A stretch of 64,000 nucleotides of DNA from Mimachlamys varia (GCA_947623455.1 OX392536.1:10721282-10785281), one strand, 5' to 3'. Numbered from the stretch's first letter, positions 50,545-62,600 are shown. A program made the numbers and translations. Notes: a model not told the origin generated them from the letters alone.

Positions 50545-52100
50545 AAAGATATCCTGGCTAATAGACAATGCAGAGGGATGTCCCGACTAATAGATAATGT
50601 GAAGAGATGTCCGACTAACAGACAATGCGGAGGGATGTCCCGACTAATAGATAATGTGAAGAGATGTCCGACTAATAGACAATGCGGAGGGATGTCCCGA
50701 CTAATAGACAATGTGAAGGGATGTCCCGACTAATAGACAATGTGAAGGGATGTTCCGACTAGTAGATAATGTGAAGGGATGTCCCGACTAGTAGATAATG
50801 TGAAGATATGTCCGGCTAATAGACAATGCGGAGGGATGTCCCGACTAGTAGATAATGTGAAGATATGTCCGGCTAATAGACAATGCGGAGGGATGTCCCG
50901 ACTAATAGACAATGTGAAGGGATGTCCCGACTAGTAGATAATATGAAGGGATGTCCCGACTAGTAGATAATGTGAAGATATGTCCGGCTAATAGACAATG
51001 CGGAGGGATGTCCCGACTAGTAGATAATGTGAAGATATGTCCGGCTAATAGACAATGCGGAGGGATGTCCCGACTAATAGACAATGTGAAGGGATGTCCC
51101 GACTAGTAGATAATGTGAAGATATGTCCGGCTAATAGACAATGCGGAGGGATGTCCCGACTAATAGACAATGTGAAGGGATTTCCCGACTAGTAGATAAT
51201 GTGAAGATATGTCCGGCTAATAGACAATGCGGAGGGATGTCCCGACTAATAGATAATGTGAAGAGATGTCCGACTAACAGACAATGCGGAGGGATGTCCC
51301 GACTAATAGATAATGTGAAGGGATGTCCCGACTAGTAGATAATGTGAAGATATGTCCGGCTAATAGACAATGCGGAGGGATGTCCCGACTAATAGATAAT
51401 GTGAAGATATGTCCGGCTAATAGACAATGCGGAGGGATGTCCCGACTAATAGATAATGTGAAGATATGTCCGGCTAATAGACAATGTGAAGATATGTCCG
51501 ACTAACAGACAATGCGGAGGGATGTCCCGACTAGTAGATAATGTGAAGAGATAACCGACTAACAGACAATGCGGAGGGATGTCCCGACTAATAGATAATG
51601 TGAAGAGATGTCCGACTAACAGACAATGCGGAGGGATGTCCCGACTAATAGATAATGTGAAGAGATGTCCGACTAACTGACAATGCGGAGGGATGTCCCG
51701 ACTAGTAGATAATGTGAAGATATTTCCGGCTAATAGACAATGCGGAGGGATGTCCCGACTAGTAGATAATGTGAAAATATGTCCGGCTAATAGACAATGC
51801 GGAGGGATGTCCCGACTAGTAGATAATGTGAAGATATGTCCGGCTAATAGACAATGCGGAGGGATGTCCCGACTAATAGATAATGTGAAGAGATGTCCGA
51901 CTAACAGACAATGCGGAGGGATGTCCCGACTAATAGATAATGTGAAGAGATGTCCGACTAACAGACAATGCGGAGGGATGTCCCGACTAATAGATAATGT
52001 TAAGATATGTCCGGCTAATAGACAATGTGAAGGGATGTACCGACTAATAGACAATGTGAAGAACTGTCCGGCTAATAGACAATGCGGAGGGACGTCCTTG
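50545..52100. repeat. Large 28/29-bp (57-bp dimer) minisatellite, about 1.55 kb
   Basis: Alternating half-units: one with AATAGACAATGCGGAGGGAT then GTCCCGACT (29 bp), the other with AGATAATGTGAAGATATGTC then CGGCT (28 bp). The 57-bp dimer equals 19 codons, which leaves open frames in several phases, including one of 235 codons on the minus strand (51446-52153) reading as 19-residue repeats. Local higher-order copies exist: the stretch at 50730-50912 recurs at 50902-51084 with a single encoded difference (172-bp shift). This is best explained as satellite DNA, not a gene. Confidence 0.92.
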
Positions 52101-52350
52101 TGAGGAGGTAAAACTAATGAGTGCCCGATTAAAGAGATAAAGTAAAGGAACATCCCCGCTAATAGTCAATGCGAAGGGATGTCCCTGCTCGGAGGAATCG
52201 CTTGCGAAAGAATGTCCCTGCTCATAGACAATACGTAGAGATACCCTTCCTAGGAGACAAATTGTCCGTGGAAAATGTGGACATGTAATAGAAAACTTAA
52301 CAGGTTGATCCCTCTGAAGATAAGGAGTAGGGATATCTCTACTAAATCGA
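52101..52350. repeat. Degenerate edge of the 57-bp minisatellite
   Basis: Words such as GCGAAGGGATGTCCCTGCTC and ATAGACAATACGTAGAGATA continue the array in decayed form. Decay at the margin with homogeneous copies inside is typical of unequal crossing-over. Confidence 0.6.
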
Positions 52351-53590
52351 AAAGTGTACGCTAGTTGAGACACTTTATTGTGAGTCATCTTTTGAATGTA
52401 GGAAACGTTCACAAAGTGTATTTCACAAACAGGACATAAAAACGAAGAAATGAGTGTCATTATTATTGTTCAAAGTTTTCCCCGATGGTATACTGGCATA
52501 ACCCCGAACATAAATACCATGGAAGAACATAACGAGAACCAGGTTGTCCAAGACGATTTCCTTCATTAATATACCGTTCATTCACCTCACCAGGTGCATG
52601 TTACAAAGGTCGTCACGGCAAAACACCAAGATATTCATTCGTGCCCCTTCTCCGGCATGTGAGGGCACGTGCTAGAGATGTCTCAGCTAATTTGTTTAAC
52701 AGGAATGTTGTACTATACCATCATTGATACTTGCAAGGGATTCTTTCTAAGGGCAATGCCAGTTTTAATTATCATCTCTTAATACAATGTATGTTATGAA
52801 CGACGCTTCGTGAGAAACTGTTCCATGATATTGTTTATTGTGTTCATTACTAGGTGAATAAGCTTGATTGTCTTCCTGCTTGTTCCCCCTAGTCCTACTT
52901 TATCTAAACCTATTTTTGGGCTTTCCTGTCTAGTAATCACATATCACTCATGTTTATTTGCTTATAAATGAATACCATACTTTACCCCATGCGACAAGTC
53001 ATTCACAGTTTGACAATACATGATAAGCTGTGTTGATATGATACTGGTCAACGATATGTATGATGAAACGATATTGACGTTCTCTTTTACTCAAGTGGTA
53101 GAAAGACATCCATGATTTACGGGTGATTTCATCTTTTTATCAGTAGTTAAGAGTTTATAAATTTTATTTACTCGAGATTTTTTATGTTAAACGCTGTATA
53201 GTATTATTTATACACCATAATGTTGCATTAAATTACCTTTCTCATATGTAGATGTTGGTAAACGGTTAAATCCCAAAAACAACAACAAAGGCGATTTTTT
53301 TCCGATTTCTGTCATCCAAAAAAGGATATGCATTCTTTAGAAGTAACTTTGCATATCATAGTCTGAATGCGTGATAGAATCGTTCATAAAGTCGTAAAGT
53401 ATGTGTCATTGTACCGTGTCTGTTCATCAACGAAATCTGGGTATTTTTGTAGAGCGATCCTTATCTTTGAAGGCCACGAAGTCACGGTAAAAACACGTAC
53501 ACGAACAACCGACTTCGTAACTCCTACCTCTCCAGCACAGCAATGAAGAGAACATGTGATGTTTATGATGCGAAAGAGAGAATCGAGGTA
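52351..53590. other. Intergenic, nothing recognised
   Basis: AT-rich; no supported feature. Confidence 0.45.
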
Positions 53591-54515
53591 CACAACACAA
53601 CAATACAAGTAAGGAATCATACCGCTATCTACAGACGAGGGAAGTTTGTGGCCCAACAACAGAAACAACCAACAACACAACAATCATACCGTTATCTACA
53701 GACGAGAGAAGTTTGTGGCCCAACAACAGAAACAACCAACAACACAACAATACAAGTAAGGAATCATACCGTTATGTACAGACGAGGGAAGTTTGTGGCC
53801 CAACAACAGAAACAACCAACAACACAACAATCATACCGTTATCTACAGACGAGGGAAGTGTGTGGCCCAACAACAGAAACAACCAACAACACAACAATAC
53901 AAGTAAGGAATCATACCGCTATCTACAGACGAGGGAAGTTTGCGGCCCAACAACAGAAATAACCAACAACACAACAACACAAGTAGGTAATCATACCGTT
54001 ATCTACGGACGAGAGAAGTTTGTGGCACAACAACATAAACAACCAACAACACAACAATACAAGTAAGGAATCATACCGCTATCTACAGACGAGGGAAGTT
54101 TGTGGCCCAACAACAGAAACAACCAGCAACACAACAATCATACCGCTATCTACAGACGAGTGAGGTTTGTGGCCAAACAACAGAAACAACCAACAACACA
54201 ACAATACAAGTAAGGAATCATACCGCTATCTACAGACGAGAGAAGCTTGTTGCCAAACAACAGAAACAACCAACAACACAACAACACAAGTAGGTAATCA
54301 TACCGTTATCTACAGACGAGGGAAGTTTGTGGCCCAACAACAGAAACAACCAATAACACAACAATACAAGTAAGGAATCATACCGCTATCTACAGACGAG
54401 GGAAGTTTGTGGCCCAACAACAGAAACAACCAATAACACAACAATCATACCTTTATCTACAGACGAGGGAAGTTTGTGGCCAAACAACAGAAACAATCAA
54501 CAACACAACAACACC
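53591..54515. repeat. Tandem array, 12 copies of 67- or 80-bp units
   Basis: GACGAG marks each copy at 53634, 53701, 53781, 53848, 53928, 54008, 54088, 54155, 54235, 54315, 54395 and 54462. Intervals are therefore 67, 80, 67, 80, 80, 80, 67, 80, 80, 80, 67. The long form contains a 13-bp block (ACAAGTAAGGAAT-like) before CATACCG that the short form lacks. The order gives a higher-order unit of three long plus one short (307 bp). Common words: ACAGACGAGGGAAGTTTGTG and CAACAACAGAAACAACCAAC. Frames of up to 139 codons (Gln/Thr-rich) are spurious. Confidence 0.92.
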
Positions 54516-55965
54516 AATGTATCATTGGTAACATAAACGGAAAGGTTTAGGCACGGATCTAAGAGAGTAATGAGTTTATAAAATATATTGTTAATTAATA
54601 GTAATAATAACAGTATGATTTGTTATTCTAGTCGTTTGGAGTTTACAACGTTTAAGAAAATGAATGTTCATGTCAAAACTATGTGACCATGTTCAAAGTG
54701 TACTAAATGTCATGTTATTGTCAGTACCAAACACTTTGCACTACATCGAATGAATATATATGTGTATGCACAGTGAAAATTCGGCCGAAAAGTTAAATAA
54801 ATTTTCTATTTACCACCAATATAAGAAGTACCCTACAATCTGAAATAAAAAATACCGTCATTTTTTTTTTATCTCTATTCGTAACCTATAAACATGTAAG
54901 TAACTTTTACTCCAAAAGCGGAAGTAAGTTGGTAATTAAATACATGACCAATGCCTATATATATATAATGTATATATATACCTCAAAGGTCAGGATTAAG
55001 AAAAACTTACCACCTCTTCCTCTCCTGATCACCTCGGACACTATCTATTGTGTACATGTTGATCCATGCAGTAGAGTATGTTTGTTACGGTCAGTGACAT
55101 ACCTAGCCTTGTACAATAAAACAGTACAGTATCTTATCTACCGAGTTTATTACAAACAGCAGTCGAAACACCCAGAGATAATTAGAAAACGCATTCAGAT
55201 ACAAATCTAAAAACCTGGTTTATGACGAGAGAAAACGCAAGAGAGATATGTAGACTGACAAGTAATCGAACAGATTAGGCACTCGGCGGGGTTAGCAGTC
55301 GGACAAACACCAACATACTGCTGCGGTATACATGTAGCAATTAGCTCATGCATTCCAGACCATGTTTTTCTTGCGCCTCCCAATTACGGTTCAGGACGGA
55401 AGTCAGTACTACAGAATACGTTTTGCATCTTTCATACATCAAGCGTATATAATTGGATGTAATGGTAGTTTTGTTTGACTATAAGTGATCTGGTCAATTG
55501 TGGGTTCTCACCGAAAGGTACCTTATTTAGTTAAAACAAAACTTGTTTTGATAATATAATGACATGTATACTCATAAGCCTAACGATTTTATTGTGTTAT
55601 CACTTATCAATTGACCCCATTTCTCAGGCAACCCATGTCAACTTATCATTAGAGATATATACTGTTACTTATCATAACATCATCAAAGTTGTAGCTAGGT
55701 TCATTAGCGCAATGAATCATAAATATAAGAATTAAATAAATGATATTAAAATTTAAAACAAAATTTGATAAATTAAAATATTACCACCACATGATATACA
55801 TGAAATTACCAAATTCGTTCACATATTTATGATATTTTAATTTGAATAATGGACGGAATATATCGTGGTAGACTTTGAGAGTTAAGATCACCGAGTCAAC
55901 ACTAGGTCGTATTTGTTTAATTGTATTTGTCCTTACTTTATCACTATTGCTTGTATCGATATTAT
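54516..55965. other. Intergenic, nothing recognised
   Basis: A T-run near 54860 and short AT microsatellite-like stretches near 54955. A 93-codon frame (54929-55210) lacks any known motif. Confidence 0.4.
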
Positions 55966-56181
55966 TGTAAACCAACTTCTTTTTCAGTTGACTTGATTTC
56001 GCGTTTCCATATGAAACTACTATTTCGCGGCGTTATAATTTCGCGATGAATACTTCGTTAACCCTATGCGCACTTTGCATATCTCTGATTGAAACTATTG
56101 AGCGGCGATTAATTTTCGCGAATTTTAATCAACCTCGAAATACGCGAAAATTACTCGCACGCGAAAATAAGTTGGTTTACA
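55966..56181. mobile_element. MITE with 13-bp terminal inverted repeats, TTTCGCG-rich
   Basis: TGTAAACCAACTT at 55966-55978 and its exact reverse complement AAGTTGGTTTACA at 56169-56181. Inside are repeated TTTCGCG and CGCGAAAA words arranged symmetrically. A TA dinucleotide on each side fits a TA target-site duplication. No coding capacity. Confidence 0.7.
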
Positions 56182-56694
56182 GTATACAAGTGTTATGATT
56201 AAACCCGAAACAACCAAAGCCAAAATAGTCTGTTAAAAATGCTTTTCGACCATATTGACAGTTCTCTATTTTTTCAATACAATACCTAGGGTGGAAGATT
56301 TTGGCATATCTGTTTTCTATATCAGTTGGACTTTACATACTGTTAAATTCATATGTCCAGTGTTACAAATGAGGTAGATATTAGACCACAAATATGGTTA
56401 TACGTGTGATTTTCTTAATTTTCCTGATCCTTTAGAAGGCCAAAAAAAACATTTTCCCCAATTGATATTTCTATACTTTTTTTCTGTTATAAGTATGATA
56501 CTCATCTACCAAAAAATGACAGAATACATTCTGTTGCAATTAGTTCGAGGTTAAATCATAAATTGACTGAACTACAATGAACAGCAACAGAAGTATGTAT
56601 CAAAACCATGAAACAGATCAAATGTAACAATAAGATTCATTTTACAGACAACAGCAGTTATTAAAACCACTGAATAGAACAAAAACAGTAGTTA
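56182..56694. other. Intergenic, nothing recognised
   Basis: No supported feature. Confidence 0.45.
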
Positions 56695-56850
56695 AAAGGT
56701 TCGAGATTATCAGAGCGTTAACAAAACCATAATCCGAACTCAAAATATATGAACAAAGGAAAGATTTACAAAGAGACACTGAAAACGTACAAGAGAGTAG
56801 GACTATGTGTTCCGGAAGAGTAAGCGTATTCTGCTTCAACGATGACACCC
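56695..56850 (-). mobile_element. Retroelement 3' tail fragment
   Basis: Plus-strand words GAGCGTTAACAAAACCATAA, TCCGAACTCAAAAT, AACAAAGGAAAGATTTACAA and GTGTTCCGGAAGAGTAAGCG match the tail of the family at 22.3 and 58.2 kb. No coding part is retained. Confidence 0.6.
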
Positions 56851-57869
56851 TGTGTATAACTATAGATATTGACAATAAACAATTGGAAAGGAACAGAGAG
56901 AGTGAAACCATTGCTCTGCTTCAACAGATGGAACTGACACCATTGAAATGGGTTTTATTTTGTATAAAAGCAGTTCTTTAAACCATTGAAAGAAACTTTT
57001 AAGAATATTAAACTACTAAATGGAAAACGAGTAGAAAAAGAAAACCAAAATGAAAAGAAAAATTTTAAAAAATAAAAATAAATATTAATTAAACCATAAA
57101 TAGCGACAAATAAAAACAAATAACTATTTTCGTTAAAGCAACAGAACATCATTAAATATGAAAATCATAGCATTTTGCAAGCGAAATATAAACAATTATC
57201 GAGTATAAATATATGTAGAAATAAAACAACTGATCTGATACATATATAGAAAAACCAGGAGACCAACATGGTCGAAATGACAACAAACGTTTAGTTACAA
57301 GGTTACCTCAAAGAGGGCAATGCGTATACATGTATATGAATAGGATACATAAGTGTTGGCTAAATACCACCTTTATGGCTACCTAGTATGATATATATGT
57401 CTACGACTGATCCGGTAAACCACCCACTGTAGAGGTAAATCAGCACAGATTACTGGTCACCGTGGCAATGCTTGTACAGATACGTCTTCACCGGAACCGC
57501 CGACAATAGCAATATGACAACTACAGACTTCACACAAAAGTGAAGAGAGATTAGAAAAAATAATGTGACAATTTACAAACTGCGACATGACAGGAATAAA
57601 TTGCAGTTGTTTACATGTGTACATGTACATTACTTGACAATAGAAACACACCTGTACATGCTTGTCTAAGATCTCATGCATGTTGCCACGTGAAAAAGAT
57701 TTAGTCGCTATGCGCATTTTCACGTGTCATGGTCTGCTACGGCCTTCACGCGCAATTGTACATATCAGAGGTTGGCTTGTAATTCTGCATGTTGGACTGC
57801 CAGTGTTTACATAAATAAACGTGGAATGCAGACTATATCTATAATAACATTTGAACGTAGCCGAAAAAG
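56851..57869. other. Intergenic, nothing recognised
   Basis: Very A-rich at 57000-57130, giving spurious Phe/Leu-rich minus-strand frames. Confidence 0.45.
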
Positions 57870-58204
57870 TGCGACACATATAACCGAAAGGTTTCGACAT
57901 AACGGTTAGACATAGATGTTAGATTAATAACATGTATCATACACCATACCATCCTGGACTGCAATAGACTGTGGCTATGTTTTTGATTGTGAGAACTTGA
58001 AAAGGGGTGGCATGCATCAATACCATCCTACAGTACAACCGAAAGATTGCGATATCTTGGTTTGACACAGACTGTAGCTATGTTTTAACTTGTGAGAACT
58101 TGATGGTATCGCATATATGTACAACATACCATCCTACAGTACAGCTAAAAGGTTTCAACATTAAGGTTGGGTAAAGATTTTATGTGTGATACAGACCATC
58201 ACCA
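57870..58204. repeat. Degenerate long-period repeat
   Basis: ATACCATCCTACAGTACAAC, ACCGAAAGGTTTCGACAT and AGACTGTAGCTATGTTTT-like words recur two or three times at 74-106-bp spacing. Similar words (AAGGGTTTGACATAGACTG) reappear near 58750, beyond the retroelement remnant. The remnant therefore seems to sit inside this repeat. Confidence 0.45.
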
Positions 58205-58588
58205 CAATATACCTCTAAAAAAATCAGAGAATACCAAAGCGTCAACAAAACCATAATCCGAACTCAAAATCGATTAAACTAGGGGCAAAATAGGAACAAA
58301 GGAAAGCTTTACATGTAGACTCTCGTAAAAGCACAAGAAAATAAGACCAGGAGTTCCGGAAAAGTAAGCGTCTTCTGCTTCATCGACGACATCCGCCATG
58401 TAAATCTTGGTCATATCCAAGTAAGCATCAATCCTCAAAATGAGAACCGAGTCATCATTGTCAATCACAAGAAGTAAACACACTAACAAGCAAACTCAAA
58501 AACGTCCATCTCCATATCACACAAAGATACAAAATATTTTTTCTCGATGAGATCAAGAAAGCGACCATAAAACTTGCCCATAGTCTAC
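58205..58588 (-). mobile_element. Reverse-transcriptase retroelement remnant, 3' part
   Basis: On the minus strand, KFYGRFLDLIEK then CDMEMDVFE marks the C-terminal end of the RT frame. The conserved 3' tail follows, with GCTTACTTTTCCGGAACTCC and TTTTGAGTTCGGATTATGG, ending at TATTCTCTGATTTTTTT near 58214. Upstream RT parts are absent. It aligns along its full length with the copies at 22.3 kb and 42 kb. Confidence 0.7.
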
Positions 58589-58631
58589 CAAACGCATTTG
58601 TGTTCCAGACTTAAGTCAAGCTTTCAATTCA
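58589..58631. repeat. 43-bp direct repeat, copy 1
   Basis: Exactly identical to 59228-59270, starting CAAACGCATTTGTGTTCCAG. It abuts the retroelement remnant, while its partner stands alone 639 bp away. Confidence 0.85.
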
Positions 58632-59076
58632 AAAGTGTGACATAAGGATTTGACGTACACTGTACCTCTGTTTACATCTTTTACGTTATATTATTTTACA
58701 AGGTTTTACAAAGACCATACCCTTTCATAACACACCTGCAAGGGTTTGACATAGACTGCCTATAAAACCTCATCGTTTTCCCCCTGAAATCAATTGATAT
58801 AGACTCGTTATTTTGCACATCAACGAATTTGAAATAGACAATCTTCATGCTTAAAACTGCAAGATATTGATATCACCTGGACAATTAACATATATTACAT
58901 TTAAATGATACACAATATGTTGACTGTCTTATATCAAAGCTTTGTTACATCAAAGACATGTATTACTGAAATGAATTTGATCCATCAAAAGAAAAAACGT
59001 AAGTGTTCAAAAACTTTAGCAGAAATACATGTCATGTAGCATTTCAATCACTACCCAACATCGGTACAACGTTCAT
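58632..59076. other. Spacer between the 43-bp repeats
   Basis: Holds decayed pieces of the long-period repeat seen at 57.9 kb; no gene. Confidence 0.35.
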
Positions 59077-59335
59077 GTAGATTTAAGTGCTGGAAGCGTG
59101 TGATCAAACACAGAGTTTAAGCGCCTACCTTCGTAAAGACGCCATAGAACGCGGACCGTCTGGCGGGGTGCGACGCTCAGCCAGACGCTTGGAAGTTGTA
59201 ACCATCAGTAAATGGTCCTCTTACATGCAAACGCATTTGTGTTCCAGACTTAAGTCAAGCTTTCAATTCATCTTCTCTTCAACTCTTAATCGTATTTATA
59301 TCATCTGCATACAAAACCACTATAAACATGCGTAG
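59077..59335 (+). other. GC-richer open frame, possible exon or element fragment
   Basis: The 82-codon frame from 59087 stands out in base composition (59120-59200 is CpG-rich: GCGGACCGTCTGGCGGGGTG). It includes GPSGGVRRSARRLEVV and runs through the 43-bp repeat, where it reads CSRLKSSFQ. No domain is recognised. RLKSSF is reminiscent of the segment that precedes KFYGR in the RT family, so a transposon fragment is the likelier reading. Confidence 0.25.
59228..59270. repeat. 43-bp direct repeat, copy 2
   Basis: Identical to 58589-58631; the flanks differ on both sides. Confidence 0.85.
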
Positions 59336-61207
59336 TTTCGTTATTGCAAAGTTTCGTGAATAATTCAGCAATTATCTCCAGCCTAGTGACAGCTAAATTC
59401 TCACTACCGCAGTAAGAGGAACAGGGTTCAACCGCCATGCATTATGGCTCTGAAGTGTAACTCTAACTTCCTTACAATGGAATTGCCGGATGAGATGGTT
59501 AATTTTATTTTCTACCAACCCTTTATGTTGTATTCTATATTGATCTCGTAGATGCTTGTCCCGTTTGCATCATGTTGTAAGCGGCGAACACCCATGAATA
59601 TATAATGAGGTAGTCCTAAGTCGAGCAAAACTATTTCCCGAAACTACACACACTGAAACAGTACGATACTCGGTCAAACCGGATTTTATTGATCCTTACT
59701 TTTATTTTTACCTTCTGTCGCTTCTTTGAAATTATGTTTAGCTTCATGAATAATACAATATACGGGTTATGATAGACTTTCGTTCATGTGGAGCATTCCG
59801 GCAATAACTGTAACGTTCCCGAGAGGTTCCGCCTTTTATAAGGACTGCCAGCTGGGACGCTGAGAAGACAGGACCTATGAAATACATGGTTTTTTTTGTC
59901 ATGCCGGGCAGCTATTTAGGACAAAGTTAGATGATAACAGAAATTAATCCGTCTTATAATAATCGCTTAAACACGAAAAAATGTAACATTTATTAAAAAA
60001 AATGCTCAGTCTTTACAGATAGACCACAAAAATATATAAAAACCAGATGAAATTTACAGCACCATATGGTGATTTCTTTCGATCTTTTTTTTCTGCATCT
60101 TTTTTATATTTGGAGATTTCCCTCCACAAAAATGAATGATGAAGTTTTTGTGATAAATGTACCAGTGTGTTAGATAGGTTATGAGCCTCTAGCTGACAGA
60201 CGCTGTATATGTTCTCAATCAAATTAAGAACGCCACCGGGGATGCATTCAACGTTTATAAATAACGCAACAAGCTACAAATTGATTCCATTGTGCGGGGT
60301 GTGGTTTGACTTTTGATTAATCCCCTGAGCTCATTATGAGAATATCATGGTATTGTCAATTGACTTGTTACATTGCTTATTGAGCAGCTCTGGTAATAAT
60401 TGAGAATTAATGTAAATAGAGATATTGTTTTCTAAATAGAGTTAAGCGTGGTGTAAATATAGATATATTATACAGCGTAAATACAAAATAGAGGTATTGA
60501 CCTGTAGATCGCAGAGTAACAGTGTAGATAAAGACAAGGCAGTGTTAATGTGCATATTCAGGTTTATTGACGTTTAAGTTATAATAGTTAAGTGAAATTA
60601 TCAAAGAAGATATCAAAGTGTAATTTAAAAAAAAAAATGAGATTTTGGATTCCCACCCGTTGGCCCCTAGCATCACTGAAGAGTCATAGGAGGACGAAAC
60701 AGCTGTATGGCGCAGTTTAATTCATTTTTTCGCCATACTGTATCTATTACCAAATTTAAAAGGTGCAGCATATGTGTGTGACGTCATCATTAAAGCAATA
60801 TCAATTGTTTATGAAGTATCGTAGTGTAAATTAAAATATCGTAGTGTAAGTAACGCTGTACCAGAGAGCTAAAAGAAATACCTATATTTATATATATTTA
60901 TAAACTGTATTTATATATGGAGAAGCATATGAGTTCATTATAAGGCTTGACTGTATCGAAATCATAAAGGTGTTATTCGCGTGTATGTCTTTTGTACAAT
61001 CATTATATAGTATATAAAGATACACATTTAAATACCAAGTTGTCCGCCCTTGTTTTAAGTTCCTGTAGTCCATAAGACCACATACTCTTTGGTCATGGAA
61101 CGTACAGTGTTTTTTAATTTAGCTGTTCAAAATTAAACTATGATTCCCTTGCCGTGTTCTAGATATCGTGTTGGTTTCTCAGTGCTCACGTATTCCTTTG
61201 TCTTGCT
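59336..61207. other. Intergenic; B-box-like site and one CRE
   Basis: GGGTTCAACCG at 59424-59434 resembles a Pol III B box, but the rest of a tRNA is not convincing. TGACGTCA lies at 60779-60786. No gene was recognised. Confidence 0.35.
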
Positions 61208-61740
61208 ATGGTTGATGTTTTCCTTTGTAAAAATTTAAATTTAAAAAACAATGTATACATCTGTCATAAATTCATCTTAACAAATTTGATACGAAACGTT
61301 CTGTTCTTCAACTGTCTGGAGTTCATCGACTTCACCATCACCCTCCCTATCACCGACATTATATCGGCGATCAATGGTCTAGTCTTCCCCATACACATTA
61401 CGAATCCGTGTTTATAAAACATCAGGGCGATCCGGAGGAGAACAGGTTGTTTGGACTTTGTCTGTTAGGTCTATGTCAGTCATAGCAGGCGAGAAGTGTG
61501 TTTCAAGTTAATTCCCCATATCCATTACGGAACCGCGGCGAAGTCGATTGGAAATGTTGATGACTTTTCCCTCTGTCCGACCAAAAATATCACGCTTTCT
61601 GATGTATCTATCGTGGTTAAGCTCACACATTACCACTTCAAACACGTCTGCCAAATTTGTTTGGATTTGTTTCAACTCAATATCAGATATAAAACATTCG
61701 AAAAAACGCTTCAAAATAAGCTGATAAATTCGTAAATATC
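61208..61740. other. Less AT-rich stretch with open frames on both strands
   Basis: Plus-strand frames 61208-61417 and 61496-61735 and a minus-strand frame 61508-61714 overlap a patch of higher GC (about 61290-61640). I recognise no family in any of the three. It may be an old coding or transposon remnant; nothing decides which strand. Confidence 0.2.
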
Positions 61741-61747
61741 ATTCTTT

Positions 61748-61912
61748 AAAGAAAATCTGAAAATACCGAAGCGTCAACAAAACCATAACCCGAATTCAAA
61801 ATTGATTAATTTTAACTAGGAGCAAAACATAAATAAAGGAAAGATGTAAAAAAGAGAATAAGACCGTGTGTTCCGGAAGAGTTAGCGTTTTCTGCTTCAT
61901 TGACGATACCCA
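61748..61912 (-). mobile_element. Retroelement 3' tail fragment
   Basis: Plus-strand words GAAGCGTCAACAAAACCATA, TAACTAGGAGCAAAACATAA, GTGTTCCGGAAGAGTTAGCG and TTCTGCTTCATTGACGATAC match the tail of the family. The coding part is absent. Confidence 0.65.
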
Positions 61913-62401
61913 TACTATTTATTAAATGTATCACAGAAGTCGCTTCCAGTCGCCAACTTCAACTTCACAAATCGACTAGCTGTAAACTAGACCATGTAAC
62001 ATCGATCCTCTATGTCAGGGATAATTCTGGCTCTTAAAACCTATGGGAGAATTCCACGGATTTTATGTGATCAGCAAAATAGATATTTCTATATATTTAC
62101 AGTCTGTTTGGAATTGATAGTATAGTGCCTATACATTTCTACGAATGCCCACTGAACTTTATTTTCCGATAAAATCAGTGGATCACGCGCCTATTGGCGC
62201 AGCGCGCAGTTATACACTCCGTTACGATTTGAACACGAGGCCGCGTCACTACTTTACAGACTCGATCAATATCCTGCCGCGTAGTATTTGTTAATTTCTT
62301 TAAGAAATAAATAAGAAGCATTTTAATGGGTTTTTTAAATACAATAACAGTAACAAAGACAGTATGGTTTGTTTATATATGAACTTATGTGAAAAAATAA
62401 C
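61913..62401. other. Intergenic, nothing recognised
   Basis: No supported feature before the candidate promoter. Confidence 0.4.
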
Positions 62402-62533
62402 TATAAAAAGATGTAATATTTTGGAACTTTTTTGTTTACTTGTTGACTGAAATTTCGCGGGAGTTCGTCACCTCATACGGCGGCTGTTTCAACAGTCTAC
62501 CGAAACCAAACGATACTGTTTGATTTCATCGCA
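62402..62533 (+). promoter_or_regulatory. Candidate TATA promoter and first exon with splice donor
   Basis: TATAAAAAG at 62402-62410, an E2F-like TTTCGCGGGA at 62453-62462, a CpG-richer stretch to 62533, then a strong donor GCA|GTAAGTAT. This is the order expected for a 5' non-coding exon of a gene running off the right edge. No ATG-initiated peptide is evident in it, and no acceptor exon was found in the remaining 1.4 kb. Chance cannot be excluded. Confidence 0.25.
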
Positions 62534-62600
62534 GTAAGTATCATAATATCTGATTAAAGAAATAATTACACGTGGGAATATAAAGTCTGGACAGTAAATA

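Noticed and set aside
51446..52153. 235-codon minus-strand open frame
   Set aside because: It lies wholly in the 57-bp minisatellite and its edge. The 19-codon period keeps several frames on both strands open, and the peptide is only the repeat translated.
53543..54373. Gln/Thr-rich frames of 63-139 codons
   Set aside because: Translated 67/80-bp repeat units. Frames shift at the 67-bp units, so no single product spans the array.
50545..54515. CRISPR-like periodic repeats
   Set aside because: Units are contiguous with no unique spacers, and the context is an animal genome. They are minisatellites.
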